Notes: generated by a model from the letters alone, not told the origin. A DNA stretch of 64,000 nucleotides from Cichorium intybus (GCA_023525715.1 CM042014.1:17999563-18063562), one strand, 5' to 3'. Positions 47,840 through 60,110 are shown, counted from the stretch's first letter. Program-made: numbers and translations.

Positions 47840-47935
47840 CTTAAACTAACGGGGGTCCGGGGGCAGTTCCCCTGGCCAAGGGGCGGCAACCCTTGGGGGG
47901 TTCCAAGGGGCAGAGCCCCTAGCTGGGGTTGAGTT
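47840..47935. repeat. GC-rich hairpin-prone patch
   Basis: About 95 bp made of GGGGTCCGGGGGCAG, CCCCTGG, CCAAGGGG and CCCTTGG words that can pair with one another, in an otherwise AT-rich region. Such patches are seen inside plant LTR-element noncoding regions. No ORF. Confidence 0.6.
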
Positions 47936-50747
47936 GTATCAAAAACGCATCAATAAACCGTTTTTCCAAAAATAGTCTGATTTCTAAAATTTGTGGCCAC
48001 ACGACCCGTATGAGCACAAAGCTAAATGAAAACATATTGTATTTTGACATCACACGACCCGTGTGAATGTCAATGCAATTTGTAACAGAAACATTTTCGA
48101 GAAAGTACACGACTCGTGTAGATCTATGTGACATCTGCCTAAAATGGATTCGGGTCAACCCAAACCAATTGGAAATTTAATAAACCCTACTCGAGATTTC
48201 TCGATGCTAATAGGATCAAATCAAATTAAATTATGATACCATATTAAAATCAAATCAAAGTATGATGCTCTAATTAAATTAAAAAAATCAAACTTGAATG
48301 CTATAATTAAACTTCAAATCAAAGTAGATTGTTATAATCAAATAATAACCTAATTTTTTATAAAACTCTATTTTTATAAACACTACATTAAATTTTATAA
48401 AACTCTTAAGATGCTTATGTTAGTGGGGAATTATGAAGACCACCAAAAGTAAAAGTTTATTCCCATTGTCTCCCACTCACACCTCCCATCATCTTTCCTT
48501 TCATTTTTCTCCCAACACATTATTCTCATCACCACTCAAACCATATCTATTATTTCTCTCACTCTCAATCTCGAAATTTCTCCTAGAAATCTTCATATTT
48601 CAGCCAAGAACACTCCAATATACTCAAATCTTCATCCCTCTTGAAGCATTCATCAATGTATGTTGTTAAAAGTCTCAAATTCATGAATGAAACAAATTAA
48701 ATCCACCAAACTATCTAAAACTCATTTTATGCATAAACCTGATTTTTCTCAGGATCCCATCAATAAAATAAGAAGTTCTGGAAATTTTCAAAAAATAACT
48801 TATTTTTATTGAATTACTATAATTATTGCAATAAAATTGGGAAAATAATTCACATAAAATACTTTTTGCAGTCAATAAATTCTGGGAACATTTTGGAACA
48901 ACCCATATATTGAGTAAAGTGGATTTATAAAGTTTCATGCATTTATATTACTGTTTGATGCTTATTTTGTATTTTATTTTGTTGTAGATAAATAAATTGC
49001 AAAATATAGTTATGTATGTTAAAAACTAGATTTTATATTTTTCACACATTATTAACATTTTAAAGACTCTATGACAAAATTTACAGATTTTAGTAAGAAT
49101 GTTTGCTTATTTTTCCTGATTTAATGATTATTTAATGGTTTAAATTGATAATAAATAGCTACACATGTCCAAAAATTATAAATCATTATCAGAATATAAT
49201 ATATAACATGTTAATCATAAATAGAAAGTTTAATGAATTTATCTTAATATTTTCCTATTATTTATGATTTTATTGATTAGTTAATAATGAAAAACATAAG
49301 AAATACTTCCCATAGTCAAAAATATCCAAAACATTTACAGTAGGCTCAATATAATGTTAGAAAACTATGGTTATGTTTCCAGAAGTTTTGGGAATCATTT
49401 GTTATTTTTCCCGAATTTTGTTGTTGTTTAATCATTAAAATACTAAATAAATACTAAAGCAGTTAAGAAAAATATGAAAATTTTAGAGTAATTACTATTT
49501 TATGAAATAATGATTTTCTAATAATTTCAGAATGTTTCATTACTGTTTAGTATTTAAAACCATTTTCCTAAGTATCTAAGCATGTAAAAATGCATTTTTA
49601 ATTATTATTTCATATAAATAATTGTTTATAATATATAAAATCTGTAAATACTTATAATTTGACAAGTTATTATTTTAATAAGAAATTATTAAAATCTTGC
49701 CTAAAGTGAAAATATAAATTAATTAAGCAAAGTAATTAATTCAATTTAAAATTAATCTAACCTATGAATACATTAATATTCAAAACAAAATTTGATTATT
49801 GTTAATTCATCTAATATAAGAATATGTGTCTAATTATTTTTATTAATACTCCATTCCCGTTTAGTAGTTCCTAAACCAAAACTATTAATTATAATAGGTT
49901 CCACGTCGTTTTGACCCGAGCCGTCTATCATACAACACGCGTATTCCGTTTGGACTAATGTGAGTAATCTACCCCATATTTTATAATTTTCAATACTTTT
50001 GGAGTGTATCATGTGGTTCTAATATGTTCCAACTTCATTTTATTATTTTTTCACAATAGAGACATTGTTGAGACATTTATACATGAATCATTATTTGTAT
50101 AATTATTGTTTGTTTACGCTACATGTATTTGTAGTACATTACCATTTTTAGTCTAATCTCCATGACTATGCCCATATTCTTGAGGTACGTTATGGACAAT
50201 AATAGCGCTATTGGGTTGACCACCCCGCCTTAGGACGCTAAGGTGATTGATTGCACGTGGTTGAGTGTGTATGATGATTAGATGCTCCATCCTATATATA
50301 TACATATATATGTATATATAGGGTGATGACTTATTGTTGTTGTTATCATTGTTTAATCAATTTTTGATTTATAAACCGTTATCTCAATAATACTTGTTTG
50401 TCGACTTCCAAAGAAAACAAGTTTCAAATTATAAATATTTCAAACTCACAATTTTCTTTAATAAAACTAGATTACTCACCAACTCTCGTAGTTGACCTGT
50501 TTTTACCCATGATGCAGATTTGAAGAATGAAGTTGATGAAAAGTAGGGTATACCTTAGAAACCCACAAGACTATTTAAATTTGATGTAATAAATATTGTT
50601 TGTATTTGAATTTGTATTTGTATGTTGTGGATCTTGTTTGCCTACTTAGTACTTAATTGAATCTAATCATATTATAACATAGTTGTCATGAGACTTTGAA
50701 CAATATATCACGCCTTGATCGATTCCGCCAAGGATCGGGGTGTGACA
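47840..50747 (+). repeat. 5' LTR of the truncated + strand gypsy element (left edge not found)
   Basis: The right edge is firm: it ends GGGGTGTGACA at 50747, followed two bases later by a tRNA-Met primer site. The body is AT-rich with a C-rich leader (48430-48660: ATG, CCATTGTCTCCCAC, CATCACC). Before that lies a cluster of ACACG-CGTGT palindromes (47998-48120), a feature shared with the young gypsy LTR. The 5' edge could not be located because no second copy exists in the window; the start given is a minimum estimate. Confidence 0.6.
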
Positions 50748-50749
50748 GA

Positions 50750-50763
50750 TTGGTATCAGAGCC
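50750..50763 (+). promoter_or_regulatory. Primer-binding site of the truncated gypsy element
   Basis: TTGGTATCAGAGCC, complementary to the initiator tRNA-Met 3' end, two bases after the LTR. Confidence 0.88.
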
Positions 50764-51558
50764 CTTGACTATAGGGAATTAGGTTAATTGCCTTGACCTA
50801 GTCTATAGCCTCTAGGGTCCTCTCGTATGCTAGTTTATAAAATGCACACACAACTGCATGCAATTCGCACTTAGAAAATCCTAGGAATACCTTTGTGTGC
50901 TAATTGCTCCTTTATGTGCTTACGTATTATTCCCGACACTTATATGTGTGCATACACTTGTGAATTTTCTCATATTTATCTTAAAATCTCACACATACTC
51001 AAATGGTTTCAAAATAAAAAGTTATATACATATATATTCCTTAGAGCTCATAGGAAATTAAAAGTCATCCACTCTAGTTGGGTAGGATCAAAGTAATGGA
51101 CGCGTAGTAACTGGAAGGGGGAGGTGCCGGTAGCCCGAAAGTCATGACTAGGTAAGCATTCGTATACATCCCAATCAACCGAGGGACCAGTTTGCTTACC
51201 TGGGGACCAAAGGCGAGAGTTCCCAAACCTATAGGCCAAAGCGCGTCATTCACATTACTTTTGAGCCATCAAACTACCCGACCTTATCAAACGTATCTGA
51301 AAGGATACACTCCAAAATGGCCAACTCATTGGACTATTAAGTTCCCTAATGGGCCTTGAAGTGGGAAAAACATGTGAAAACTTAGTATTGTGGGGGCCCA
51401 CGCAATTGCTACATGCTTCACATTTAGTATCCATGGAAAGCCCAAAAGGTGCCCAACACTCCTAACCATGGCCCAACAAGTGTTTTACAATCATTTTACC
51501 CAACAATGTCAACAAACTTAATTTCCATAATTAATTTACAAATAACTCACAAGACCAT
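50764..51558 (+). other. Leader and deleted gag region of the truncated gypsy element
   Basis: About 800 bp lies between the primer site and the first readable Gag piece. A normal chromovirus has about 0.3-0.5 kb of leader plus about 1 kb of gag before the zinc knuckle, so most of gag has been deleted. No ORF with Gag motifs is seen here. Confidence 0.6.
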
Positions 51559-52670
51559 ATGCGTGTTTCTCATAGATGGCATTACGACCCCCTTTGTAAC
51601 CATTGTAACTATCACTATATGTCCACCAGCCCGTGTCGCCTTTGTACGACTTGTGGTCGCCATGGCCACTTGGCGGACACATGCCGTGCACCAAAAACTC
51701 AGCGACCATTCGCTCTACCCTCAAATCAGCAAACACAAACCCGGTATCCAATTGGAACATGCTTCAACTATGGTGACCCCACCCATTTCAGAAACACGTG
51801 TCCTAGGCTTGTCAATATCATTAACACTCAAGCCCAGGCCAATCCAAAAATGCAGGTTCCAGCTCCCAAAGGCCGAGCATTTGTCATTACCGCAACCCAA
51901 GCACAGACCGATAACAAGGTCGTAAATTGTACGTTTCTCATAAATGACTGCTACGCATCAGTACTTTTTGATTCAGGTGCCGATAAAAGTTTTGTGTCTT
52001 TGGAATTTGAACCCATACTTCACACACCTCACACGATTCTTGATGAACACTTTACCGTAGAAGTCGCCAATGGAAAATACATTTCACTCAATGCAGTCAT
52101 CCAAGATTGCACTTTCGATTTTTGCGGTCATAAATTTTTCGTCAATTTAGTTCCTATGGAACTTGGTAGCTTCGACATCATCGTGGGAATGGATTGGCTA
52201 TCCCAAAACCATGCAGAAATAGTATGTTACGAGAAGTTTATTCGTATTACTCTTGCCGACGGTCACAGTCTTCGTATTTATGGCGAGACTCGTTCAAAAA
52301 AGCTTAGTCTTATGTCATGTACTCAAGCTCGATCATATCTACGTAAAGAATACATGGCTTTCTTAGCCCATGTGGTGGAAACAAAGGTCAAAGAAAAGAA
52401 GATCGAAGATATTCCGATTGTACGAGACTTTCCCGACATCTTTCCCGATGACGTATCTGGACTCCCTCCAGTACGTGAGCTAGAGTTCCGCATCGATCTC
52501 GTTCCGGAGGCTGCTCCCATTGCCAAGTCTCCATATCGGTTGGCTCCAACCGAGATGCAAGAATTAACAAGTCAGCTCCAAGAATTAACCGATAAGGGAT
52601 TTATCCGCTCTAGTACTTCACCTTGGGGAGCCCCGGTTCTTTTCATCAAAAAGAAAGATGGTTCGTTTCG
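51559..52670 (+). pseudogene. Gypsy gag-pol fragment: zinc knuckle, protease, start of RT
   Basis: The reading is open over about 370 residues. It holds a CCHC knuckle CTTCGRHGHLADTC and a second, damaged knuckle (CFNYGDPTHFRNTC, with Tyr in place of the second Cys). A KGRAF spacer leads to the aspartic protease (VLFDSGADKSFVS and later IIVGMDWL), then the RT N-terminus (FPDIFPDDVSGLPP, EFRIDLVPEA, YRLAPTEM, GFIRSSTSPWGAPVLFIKKK). It stops at DGSFR, just before the conserved CIDYR block, where the sequence switches at 52670/52671 to the leader of the opposite-strand gypsy. The C-terminal 1000 or so residues (RT palm, RNase H, integrase) are gone. It belongs to the same clade as the element at 52815-62498 but is a different family. 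Confidence 0.85.
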
Positions 52671-52814
52671 TATAATACCATTAGCAAATAATGTCTTATT
52701 TCTTAAGACATATCTATTTATGTAATTCACTTTAACTAACTATTTTACTAGTCTAAGCCTAGGAGTGGAATGATCCAATCCTAATTCGCTTAAACTATGG
52801 CTCTGATACCAACT
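52671..52814 (-). repeat. Extra copy of the young gypsy leader with primer site
   Basis: These 144 bp are identical by eye to 59982-60125, the segment between primer site and gag at the 5' end of the young element. They lie on the wrong side: beyond the 3' LTR. The segment includes the primer site (GCTCTGATACCA on +, at 52800-52811). It shows that another internal region once adjoined this LTR, as in a tandem or recombined double element, and was then cut off. Confidence 0.85.
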
Positions 52815-55123
52815 TGTAACGCCCCAACTTTTCATACCATTTTTAATACATAAAAACGTATTTTACAAAATATGGTTTAACAAAAAACGTTTATTTGTTT
52901 GGAATACAATCAAAAAGGGGAGTTACAATTACATATCAAACCATAAGCTTAAGAGAAAACGGATTCAACCAATACCAAATATGGAAGCTGCATCCAGCTC
53001 CACTCCTTTTGCACCTAGTGCTTATTTAGCAACTTCAAACTATCTCACAACCTTATACTTGAACCTGGAATACATGGCGTAAAAATAAAGTACGTAAGAC
53101 AAATTGTCTCGTGAGTTACATGAGTTTTAGACTCAAACTTTAAATTTCTTTTACTAACTTGTATAAACATTCGTAACATAAATCTTTGTCAAAACTACAT
53201 AATATACACATATTATATCTTTTTACTTTTCAAAAGCATCATATACCAAACTTTGCAAAAATAATGTCTTTTATACTTTCTTTGACTGGTTTTATAAACT
53301 TGCTGGGATTTTTATACTTAGGGCATTAATCACTATAAGTGATACCCCAAGTCTCTACAATTAGAAAGAACGGATCAATACTAACGGTAGAATTGCTGAG
53401 GCAGTCTACTTCGCGAAGGGGTTGTCCCCAGTAGACTCCTTACCTAACCCGGGTAGGTTGGAACATAGTTCCCTTACTAATAATGCTAGCTACAATACCA
53501 GTCAAATAAAAAAAATATTTTCTGGAAACTGAGATAATACTTGTACACAAAATGGCTAATTGCCAAGCTTTTGACCCAAACATATTTTTATCATAATTTA
53601 AGCTATCTTCAAGAATCATACTTTCAAATATAGCAGTCAACTTTCTATTTAAACTAGAGAGTGGACCATTTTTGCAAATATTTTTCACATATAAGAATAA
53701 TATATGAACTCTGAAAAATACTTACTTACTTGCCATGTATCCCAAAATGGGTGAAAATGCTACATGTACTCACCGAAAAATTCTTGAAATGTCGTTTAGG
53801 TGTCCCTCGGTTCTTTACCCTTTCGGTGTCCGATTATTTGACTTGCACCTATATATATATATGGTATATGATACATTAATTTACAATTTAATTGACTCTA
53901 TAACATGTTAGAGTCTTTAGTTTACCATCAATTGGTCAAAGCAAGTGTATAACTCAACTTTAGTTAAATTGTATTTTATACGTATTTTACTACAGTACTC
54001 TCGGAGGGTCGTATTTCGATTCCGATAAATTTTTATGAAGTTTTGAACCATTATAGACCTATGTTTAAAATTTGGGGTCAAACGGACAAGTATAACTCCA
54101 ACTTCCAAAAATCGAACTCAAATTCCACCTCAGTGAGTTACACGGTCGTGTAACTTTGGCCTGGAAAGTTACACGGTCGTGTAACATTCCTGGCCTGGTT
54201 TCGGGTCCGATTTTCGAGCTGTAGACCTCTATTTTCGCTTATTAAGTGCTTATTACTTAACTTAATCATTTTACTATCATTCCATGACTAAAACCTTTAC
54301 TTTACATCAGGTTTTAAGCCTTGAAATCACTGATTATAATTCCAATTTCTTGAAAACCCGTTTTTGATGATTTTCACTAAAAATCCAACTTTTTGAAATT
54401 AATCACTTAGGAGTGTCTTAATACATCCTAAGTGATCATTTGGACTTAGAAAAACCATAAAAACTGGTCTTGATCTTGCAAACCCGTGAATTAGGGTTCT
54501 TGGTCAAAAATCTTCATTTTTCCTTAATTTTAACAACACTTCATAATTGGAGTGTGTTTACTTGGTATTTTAGTATAACTTGATGGAAATAACTTCTGGA
54601 AACATTCCATGACCTTCATTAATCGAATGTTCCAGATTCCACACGAAGAAGATGATGAATAGTAGGAGTTCTTACCTTGATTACTAAGGAAATCTTCAAT
54701 TCCTTCTTCAATTTCTTTGTTTCTCTTCGTAATTTCTTGATCTCGTTTCCTTCCAAGACTTTCTCCCGTGCTCTAGAACTCTCCAGGAGATTGCTCTGAT
54801 TTTATGAAGATTTATGAGATATTTTCTCATTTTTATATTTTCTATATTTTCAGTTTTGGTCCCTAAAGTTAACTTTCTTGAACTTTGGCCACCAAAACCA
54901 ACTATCTTTCCATGGAATCAATTCTTTAACATTTTTAGTCCTAAACTATAACAATTTTTTTTTATAAAAATTTCTGCATGTGGTCAAATGACCAATTTAC
55001 CCTTCTTAGGGTAAAATGACTAAATTACCCTTAAAAACATAATTTCTCATAATATTACATATAATACTTAAATTACACACATTTTAGTTTATATATTTAT
55101 ATTACAAATTTTTGGTCGTTTCA
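52815..55123 (-). repeat. 3' LTR of the young gypsy element
   Basis: 2309 bp with TG...CA ends (TGTAACGCCCC ... GGTCGTTTCA on +). It carries two copies of a GTTACACGGTCGTGTAAC near-palindrome near 54135-54185. Confidence 0.93.
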
Positions 55124-55138
55124 ACTACCTCCCCCTAA
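55124..55138 (-). promoter_or_regulatory. Polypurine tract
   Basis: On the - strand, AATTAGGGGGAGGTAGT lies directly before the 3' LTR and just after the gag-pol stop. It would be the primer for plus-strand DNA. Confidence 0.8.
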
Positions 55139-58100
55139 TTAGGATTCCGTCCTCGGAATCGCTTCATAGTCTGTAAAATTAGGGTATCTTCGTTTCATGC
55201 TTTCCAAGGTTTCCCAAGTCAAATCTGAACCCAATGAATGCTTCCACTTGACCAATACAAGATCAATCTCTCTATTCCTTAACTTTTTGGTTTTCACTTC
55301 TAACATCGCCTCAGGTTCTTCTACTAGTCTGTTGGGTGTTTCCACCCTTAATTCTTCTAAAGGAATGGTTAACTCCTTCTTTCCAAAATATTTCTTGAGA
55401 TAGCATACATGGAATGTATCATGTATTCCCCTGAGTTCTGGTGGTAGCTCCAACTTGAACGCTTGTAAACCGATTCTTTTCAGAATTTTGAAGGGTCCAA
55501 TATATCTTGGACTCAGCTTCCCTCTCTTACCAAATCTTATCACTCCTTTCCAAGGTGATACTTTTATCATCACCAAATCGCCTTCTTTTAGATCATAAGG
55601 TCTTTTCTTCAAATTTGAATAGCTTCTTTGGCGATCTTGCGCAGCTTTCATGTTGGCTTGTATTACACCAATCTTTTCATTCGTCATTCTTACAATTTCT
55701 GGCCCAGTGAGTTTTGCTTCACCAGTTTCTAACCAACATACCGGGGTTCTACACTTCCTACCATATAAAGCTTCAAAAGGCGGCATTTTGATGCTTGAGT
55801 GGTAACTGTTGTTATACGAGAATTCTACTAATGGTAGGTGCTGGTCCCAACTACCTCCAAAATCTATGGCACATGAACGCAACATATCCTCCAAGGTCTG
55901 AATAGTACGTTCGCTTTGTCCATCTGTTTGAGGATGATAGGCTGTACTCATCTTGATTCGAGTTCCCATCTTTTCTTGTAGAGAATTCCAAAAGTTAGAC
56001 GTGAATCGAGGATCTCTATCTGAGACTATGGACAAAGGTGCTCCATAACGTCTGATCACTTCATCGATATACAACTGAGCTAATTCTCCAAGTGAGGCAG
56101 TTTCTTTATACGCGAGAAATAGGGCACTTTTGGTCAATCTGTCAACAATGACCCATATACTATCGTGTCCTCTTCGTGTTCTCGGTAGCCCCATGACAAA
56201 ATCCATGGTTAAATCTTCCCACTTCCCTGCTGGTATCTGCAACGACTGCGCACTACCATACGGCACTTGATGTTCTGCTTTCACTTGTGCACAGGTCTCA
56301 CAGCGGGATATATACTTTGCTATTCTCTTTTTCATCCCCGGCCACCAATAATGCTGCTTCAAATCTTGATATGTTTTTGTACTTCCAGGATGTATAGAAT
56401 ACTTGGATTTGTGAGAATCATCCAAGATTATCTTTCTGGTTGCCCCATATTTAGGAACCCAAATACGTCCCTTGAAAGTTCGCAACCCTTGAGTATTTAC
56501 TTCAAACATCACCTTTTTCCCAAGCTTTTCTTTCTTTATATTCTCTTCAGTTAAAGCATCATCTTGAGCTTCTTTAATCTTTTGAATTAAAGTTGAGACC
56601 ACTTCAATTCGCATGGATCTTCCTTTAATAACTTTTTCACGAACTTTTCGGCTTAAGGCATCGGCTACTACATTAGCTTTCCCTTCGTGATAAATTATTT
56701 CACAGTCATAATCGTTCACCAACTCAATCCATCGTGTCTGTCTTAGATTTAATTCTTTTTGAGTAAAAAGATATTGCAGACTTTTATGATCTGTATATAT
56801 CTTGCATTTCGTCCCATATAGATAGTGCCTCCAAATCTTCAATGCAAATACAATTGCAGCCAATTCTAGATCATGAGTAGTATAATGTGTCTCTGCATCT
56901 TTTAGCTGTCTGGAGGCATAGGCAATAACTTTGCCCCGTTGCATAAGCACACAACCAAGACCTCTATTAGATGCATCACTGTATACTACAAAATCTTCTA
57001 TGCCTTCAGGTAAAGAAAGTACTGGAGCTTCACATAACTTCTTCTTCAGTATTTCAAAGGCTTCTTGCTGTTTTTCTCCCCAGATAAACTTCATTTCTTT
57101 TCGAGTTAACTGAGTCAATGGCACCGCTATTTTAGAAAAATCTTGGATAAATCGTCGGTAATAACCGGCTAACCCAAGAAAACTTCTAACTTCTGTAGGT
57201 GTCTTCGGTGGTTCCCATTTCATTACTGCTTCTATTTTTGCTGGGTCTACTTTAATACCTTCAGCTGAAACAATATGACCCAGAAACTGAACTTCCCGCA
57301 ACCAAAAGTCGCACTTTGACAATTTCGCGTATAACTGTTCATTCTTTAAAGTCTGCAACACTTCACGTAAGTGCATTTCATGCTCTGCTTCACTTTTTGA
57401 ATAGACTAAAATATCGTCAATGAAAACGATAACAAATCTGTCAAGGAAAGGTTTACAGACCCTATTCATAAGGTCCATAAACACAGCTGGGGCATTAGTG
57501 AGACCGAATGGCATCACTAAAAATTCATAGTGACCATATCGAGTTCGGAATGCAGTCTTGCATACATCTTCATCCTTCACTCGGACCTGATGATATCCAG
57601 AACGAAGATCAATTTTTGAGAAGTAACTAGCTCCCTGCAACTGATCAAACAAATCATCAATTCTCGGCAAAGGATACCGATTCTTGATTGTCACTTTATT
57701 GAGCTCGCGATAATCTATACACATGCGCATAGTACCGTCCTTCTTCTTGACGAACAATACTGGAGCTCCCCAAGGGGAAAAACTGGGACGAATAAATCCC
57801 TTGTCAAGAAGTTCTTGCAACTGAGACATAAGTTCTCTCATCTCTGTAGGAGCAAGGCGGTACGGCGCACGAGCAATGGGACTTGCTCCCGGGACAAGAT
57901 CGATACGAAACTCGACTTGTCTAACGGGTGGTAACCCAGGTAAATCATCGGGAAAGACTTCCGGGAATTCATTAACTACTTTTATATCCTCCATTTTCTG
58001 CTTCTCTTTCTTCCCATTCATCACATAAGCAATGAATGATTCGCACCCTTTTTGGATGCATTTACGGGCCTTAATAGCAGTGATGAGACTCTGCATATTC

Positions 58101-59740
58101 TTCCGTCGTTCTCCATATATATATACTTTGCTACTATCAGGGAATTTGATCGACACCATTCGTTTCCCGCAAAGGATTTTAGCATTATGAGTTCCAAGCC
58201 AATCCATTCCAATAACAATATCAAATCCTTTAATCCCGATAGGTAACAAGTCAGCCTTTAAAATTCGTCCATTAATCTCCACCGGACATTTCTCGTACAC
58301 ATGGTGTACCGTAACTAACTCTCCGTTCGCGACTTCTATAACACAAGTATCATCTAATGGTTTCATCGGTATGTTTAGACGCTTACTAAAATCATGAGAC
58401 ACAAAAGAAAAATGTGCCCCAGAATCAAAAAGGACATAAGCAGGCTGTGAGTTTACAATAAGTGTACCTGCAACCACATCCTGGTCTTCTTTAGCCTCAT
58501 CAAGGGTCATTTGAAACGCTCTCCCCTTCGTCTTCGCTGGTTCTGTCTTCTTATTGCTTGCGGTAGAAACTAACGTCTCATTCTTCTTCTTGGGACAGTT
58601 GGTGCTGTAATGACCCTTTTCATGACAATTAAAACATTCCACCTCGCTAATATCTTTCACCTTGCAGTCTTTAGCTTGGTGGCCTGGAAGACCACATTTA
58701 TAGCACCCACTAGTGCCCTTCTTGCATTCTCCACTATGTTTCTTTCCACACTTCTTGCATTCTTTAACCTCTCCTTGCTTAAAAAACCCCGATGAAACAC
58801 GACTTTTCTTGTTTGCTCCAGAGATTCCTGAAAACTTTCTCTTTTCCGCAAATGCTTGTCGTTCCTTGATCTTTTTCTCTATCATACTCTCGACTCTGGC
58901 CGCAGATTCAATGGCTTCATCAAGAGTTGTAGCTTTGCTAACTTCTAGCGAGTAGTCCGCCGGCAAACCATTAACATACCGGTTTATCCTTCCGGCCTCG
59001 GTCGGTAGTGTATCTTCCAGAAATGGCAGCATCTCACAAAACTTTTTAGTATACTCATCAACGGTTTGTTTTTCCTTTGTCAGGGCAAAGAATTCATTAA
59101 CCAAATTCTCTCGATGCCTAACCGAACAGAACTTGTTTTTCAATCGTTGAACGAACTCATCCCAAGTCAACGCATCCACAAAATCACTCCCCTTGATTCG
59201 GCGGAGGGTGTTCCACCAAGTAAGAGCTTCAGCCTTTAACATCTGGGAAGCAAACCCAACCTTCATATCCTCGTCACAACGACAGATGCGAAGAACTTGT
59301 TCCATTTCGGTCAACCACCGTATTGTTATTCGCGGATCCATTTCCCCGTTAAACTCCTTTGGCCGACAGGACATAAAGTCCTTGAAAGTACAGGCTCCTT
59401 TAGTCTTGAACTGAGGCTGTGATTTGGAAGATGAATCTCCCTGAGAAGAAGTTTGTCTCGGATTAGTGCCTTCAGGAGCCACACTTTTCTCGCTATCTTC
59501 AGGTTGTGATCTTGATCTATCGCCCAGTCGCTCATCCAGAAGACGAGTCATTTCCTGTCTGTTTTGTACTTGTGAATCATGTAACAATTTCTGAATCGCC
59601 TCCAAAGTCAATGGAGGTGGGTTGGCCTCACCCCTAGCATTGCCATCGTCAACGGCTTGAGGCTGTCGGGGAGGAATAGGAGGCCTTGCATTAGGATCCG
59701 GATTTTCTGCGTACGATCCTTGACCACTTCTAGTTCTCAT
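55139..59740 (-). CDS. Gypsy chromovirus gag-pol polyprotein, intact
   Basis: 1533 residues from ATG (59740) to a stop beside the polypurine tract. In order: Gag with the ITIRWLTEMEQVL and ALTWW motifs (about 135-230); a zinc-binding stretch with CYKCGLPGHQAKDC and CFNCHEKGHYSTNC (about 345-395); aspartic protease LFDSGAHFSFV and IVIGMDWL (about 440-520); reverse transcriptase with MRMCIDYRELN, KIDLRSGYHQ and catalytic FIDD at 773-776; RNase H (VYSDASNRGLGCVLMQ, YTTHDLELAAIVFAL, YTDHKSLQYL); integrase with the HHCC finger, a DDE core including SDRDPRFTS and the HPQTDGQSERTIQTLED strand; a GPY/F module (LSPRYIGPFKIL); and a C-terminal chromodomain (LVKWKHSLGSDLTWET) that would guide insertion to heterochromatin. 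All visible catalytic Asp/Glu are present. It is expressed from the LTR at 60126-62498. No breaks found. Confidence 0.95.
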   Translation of the reverse strand: MRTRSGQGSYAENPDPNARPPIPPRQPQAVDDGNARGEANPPPLTLEAIQKLLHDSQVQNRQEMTRLLDERLGDRSRSQPEDSEKSVAPEGTNPRQTSSQGDSSSKSQPQFKTKGACTFKDFMSCRPKEFNGEMDPRITIRWLTEMEQVLRICRCDEDMKVGFASQMLKAEALTWWNTLRRIKGSDFVDALTWDEFVQRLKNKFCSVRHRENLVNEFFALTKEKQTVDEYTKKFCEMLPFLEDTLPTEAGRINRYVNGLPADYSLEVSKATTLDEAIESAARVESMIEKKIKERQAFAEKRKFSGISGANKKSRVSSGFFKQGEVKECKKCGKKHSGECKKGTSGCYKCGLPGHQAKDCKVKDISEVECFNCHEKGHYSTNCPKKKNETLVSTASNKKTEPAKTKGRAFQMTLDEAKEDQDVVAGTLIVNSQPAYVLFDSGAHFSFVSHDFSKRLNIPMKPLDDTCVIEVANGELVTVHHVYEKCPVEINGRILKADLLPIGIKGFDIVIGMDWLGTHNAKILCGKRMVSIKFPDSSKVYIYGERRKNMQSLITAIKARKCIQKGCESFIAYVMNGKKEKQKMEDIKVVNEFPEVFPDDLPGLPPVRQVEFRIDLVPGASPIARAPYRLAPTEMRELMSQLQELLDKGFIRPSFSPWGAPVLFVKKKDGTMRMCIDYRELNKVTIKNRYPLPRIDDLFDQLQGASYFSKIDLRSGYHQVRVKDEDVCKTAFRTRYGHYEFLVMPFGLTNAPAVFMDLMNRVCKPFLDRFVIVFIDDILVYSKSEAEHEMHLREVLQTLKNEQLYAKLSKCDFWLREVQFLGHIVSAEGIKVDPAKIEAVMKWEPPKTPTEVRSFLGLAGYYRRFIQDFSKIAVPLTQLTRKEMKFIWGEKQQEAFEILKKKLCEAPVLSLPEGIEDFVVYSDASNRGLGCVLMQRGKVIAYASRQLKDAETHYTTHDLELAAIVFALKIWRHYLYGTKCKIYTDHKSLQYLFTQKELNLRQTRWIELVNDYDCEIIYHEGKANVVADALSRKVREKVIKGRSMRIEVVSTLIQKIKEAQDDALTEENIKKEKLGKKVMFEVNTQGLRTFKGRIWVPKYGATRKIILDDSHKSKYSIHPGSTKTYQDLKQHYWWPGMKKRIAKYISRCETCAQVKAEHQVPYGSAQSLQIPAGKWEDLTMDFVMGLPRTRRGHDSIWVIVDRLTKSALFLAYKETASLGELAQLYIDEVIRRYGAPLSIVSDRDPRFTSNFWNSLQEKMGTRIKMSTAYHPQTDGQSERTIQTLEDMLRSCAIDFGGSWDQHLPLVEFSYNNSYHSSIKMPPFEALYGRKCRTPVCWLETGEAKLTGPEIVRMTNEKIGVIQANMKAAQDRQRSYSNLKKRPYDLKEGDLVMIKVSPWKGVIRFGKRGKLSPRYIGPFKILKRIGLQAFKLELPPELRGIHDTFHVCYLKKYFGKKELTIPLEELRVETPNRLVEEPEAMLEVKTKKLRNREIDLVLVKWKHSLGSDLTWETLESMKRRYPNFTDYEAIPRTES

Positions 59741-60110
59741 TTTGCTATAAAATTTTCAAATACTTTAGTCTTTCATACTATATCAAAATATTAGTTTACT
59801 ACTTTTCCACTAGTTTCCCAGTATTCCCTTGCGGTTACACTAGTCACAATACGCGTCCTGTGATTATGATAATACGGGCCCATATTACCATAATCACCTA
59901 CACATGTTGTTCCCGATGTTTCCGCTCGGTCCCACTGTTCACTAGTATCAATTAGCTACTTTTAACTCATAAATATATTCATATAATACCATTAGCAAAT
60001 AATGTCTTATTTCTTAAGACATATCTATTTATGTAATTCACTTTAACTAACTATTTTACTAGTCTAAGCCTAGGAGTGGAATGATCCAATCCTAATTCGC
60101 TTAAACTATG
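59741..60110 (-). other. Leader between primer site and gag of the young gypsy
   Basis: About 370 bp without an ORF. The part from 59982 onward is duplicated at 52671-52814. Confidence 0.8.

Noticed and set aside
50281..50330. TATATA-rich palindrome as a functional site
   Set aside because: A short, imperfect dinucleotide-like palindrome, expected by chance in AT-rich LTR sequence.
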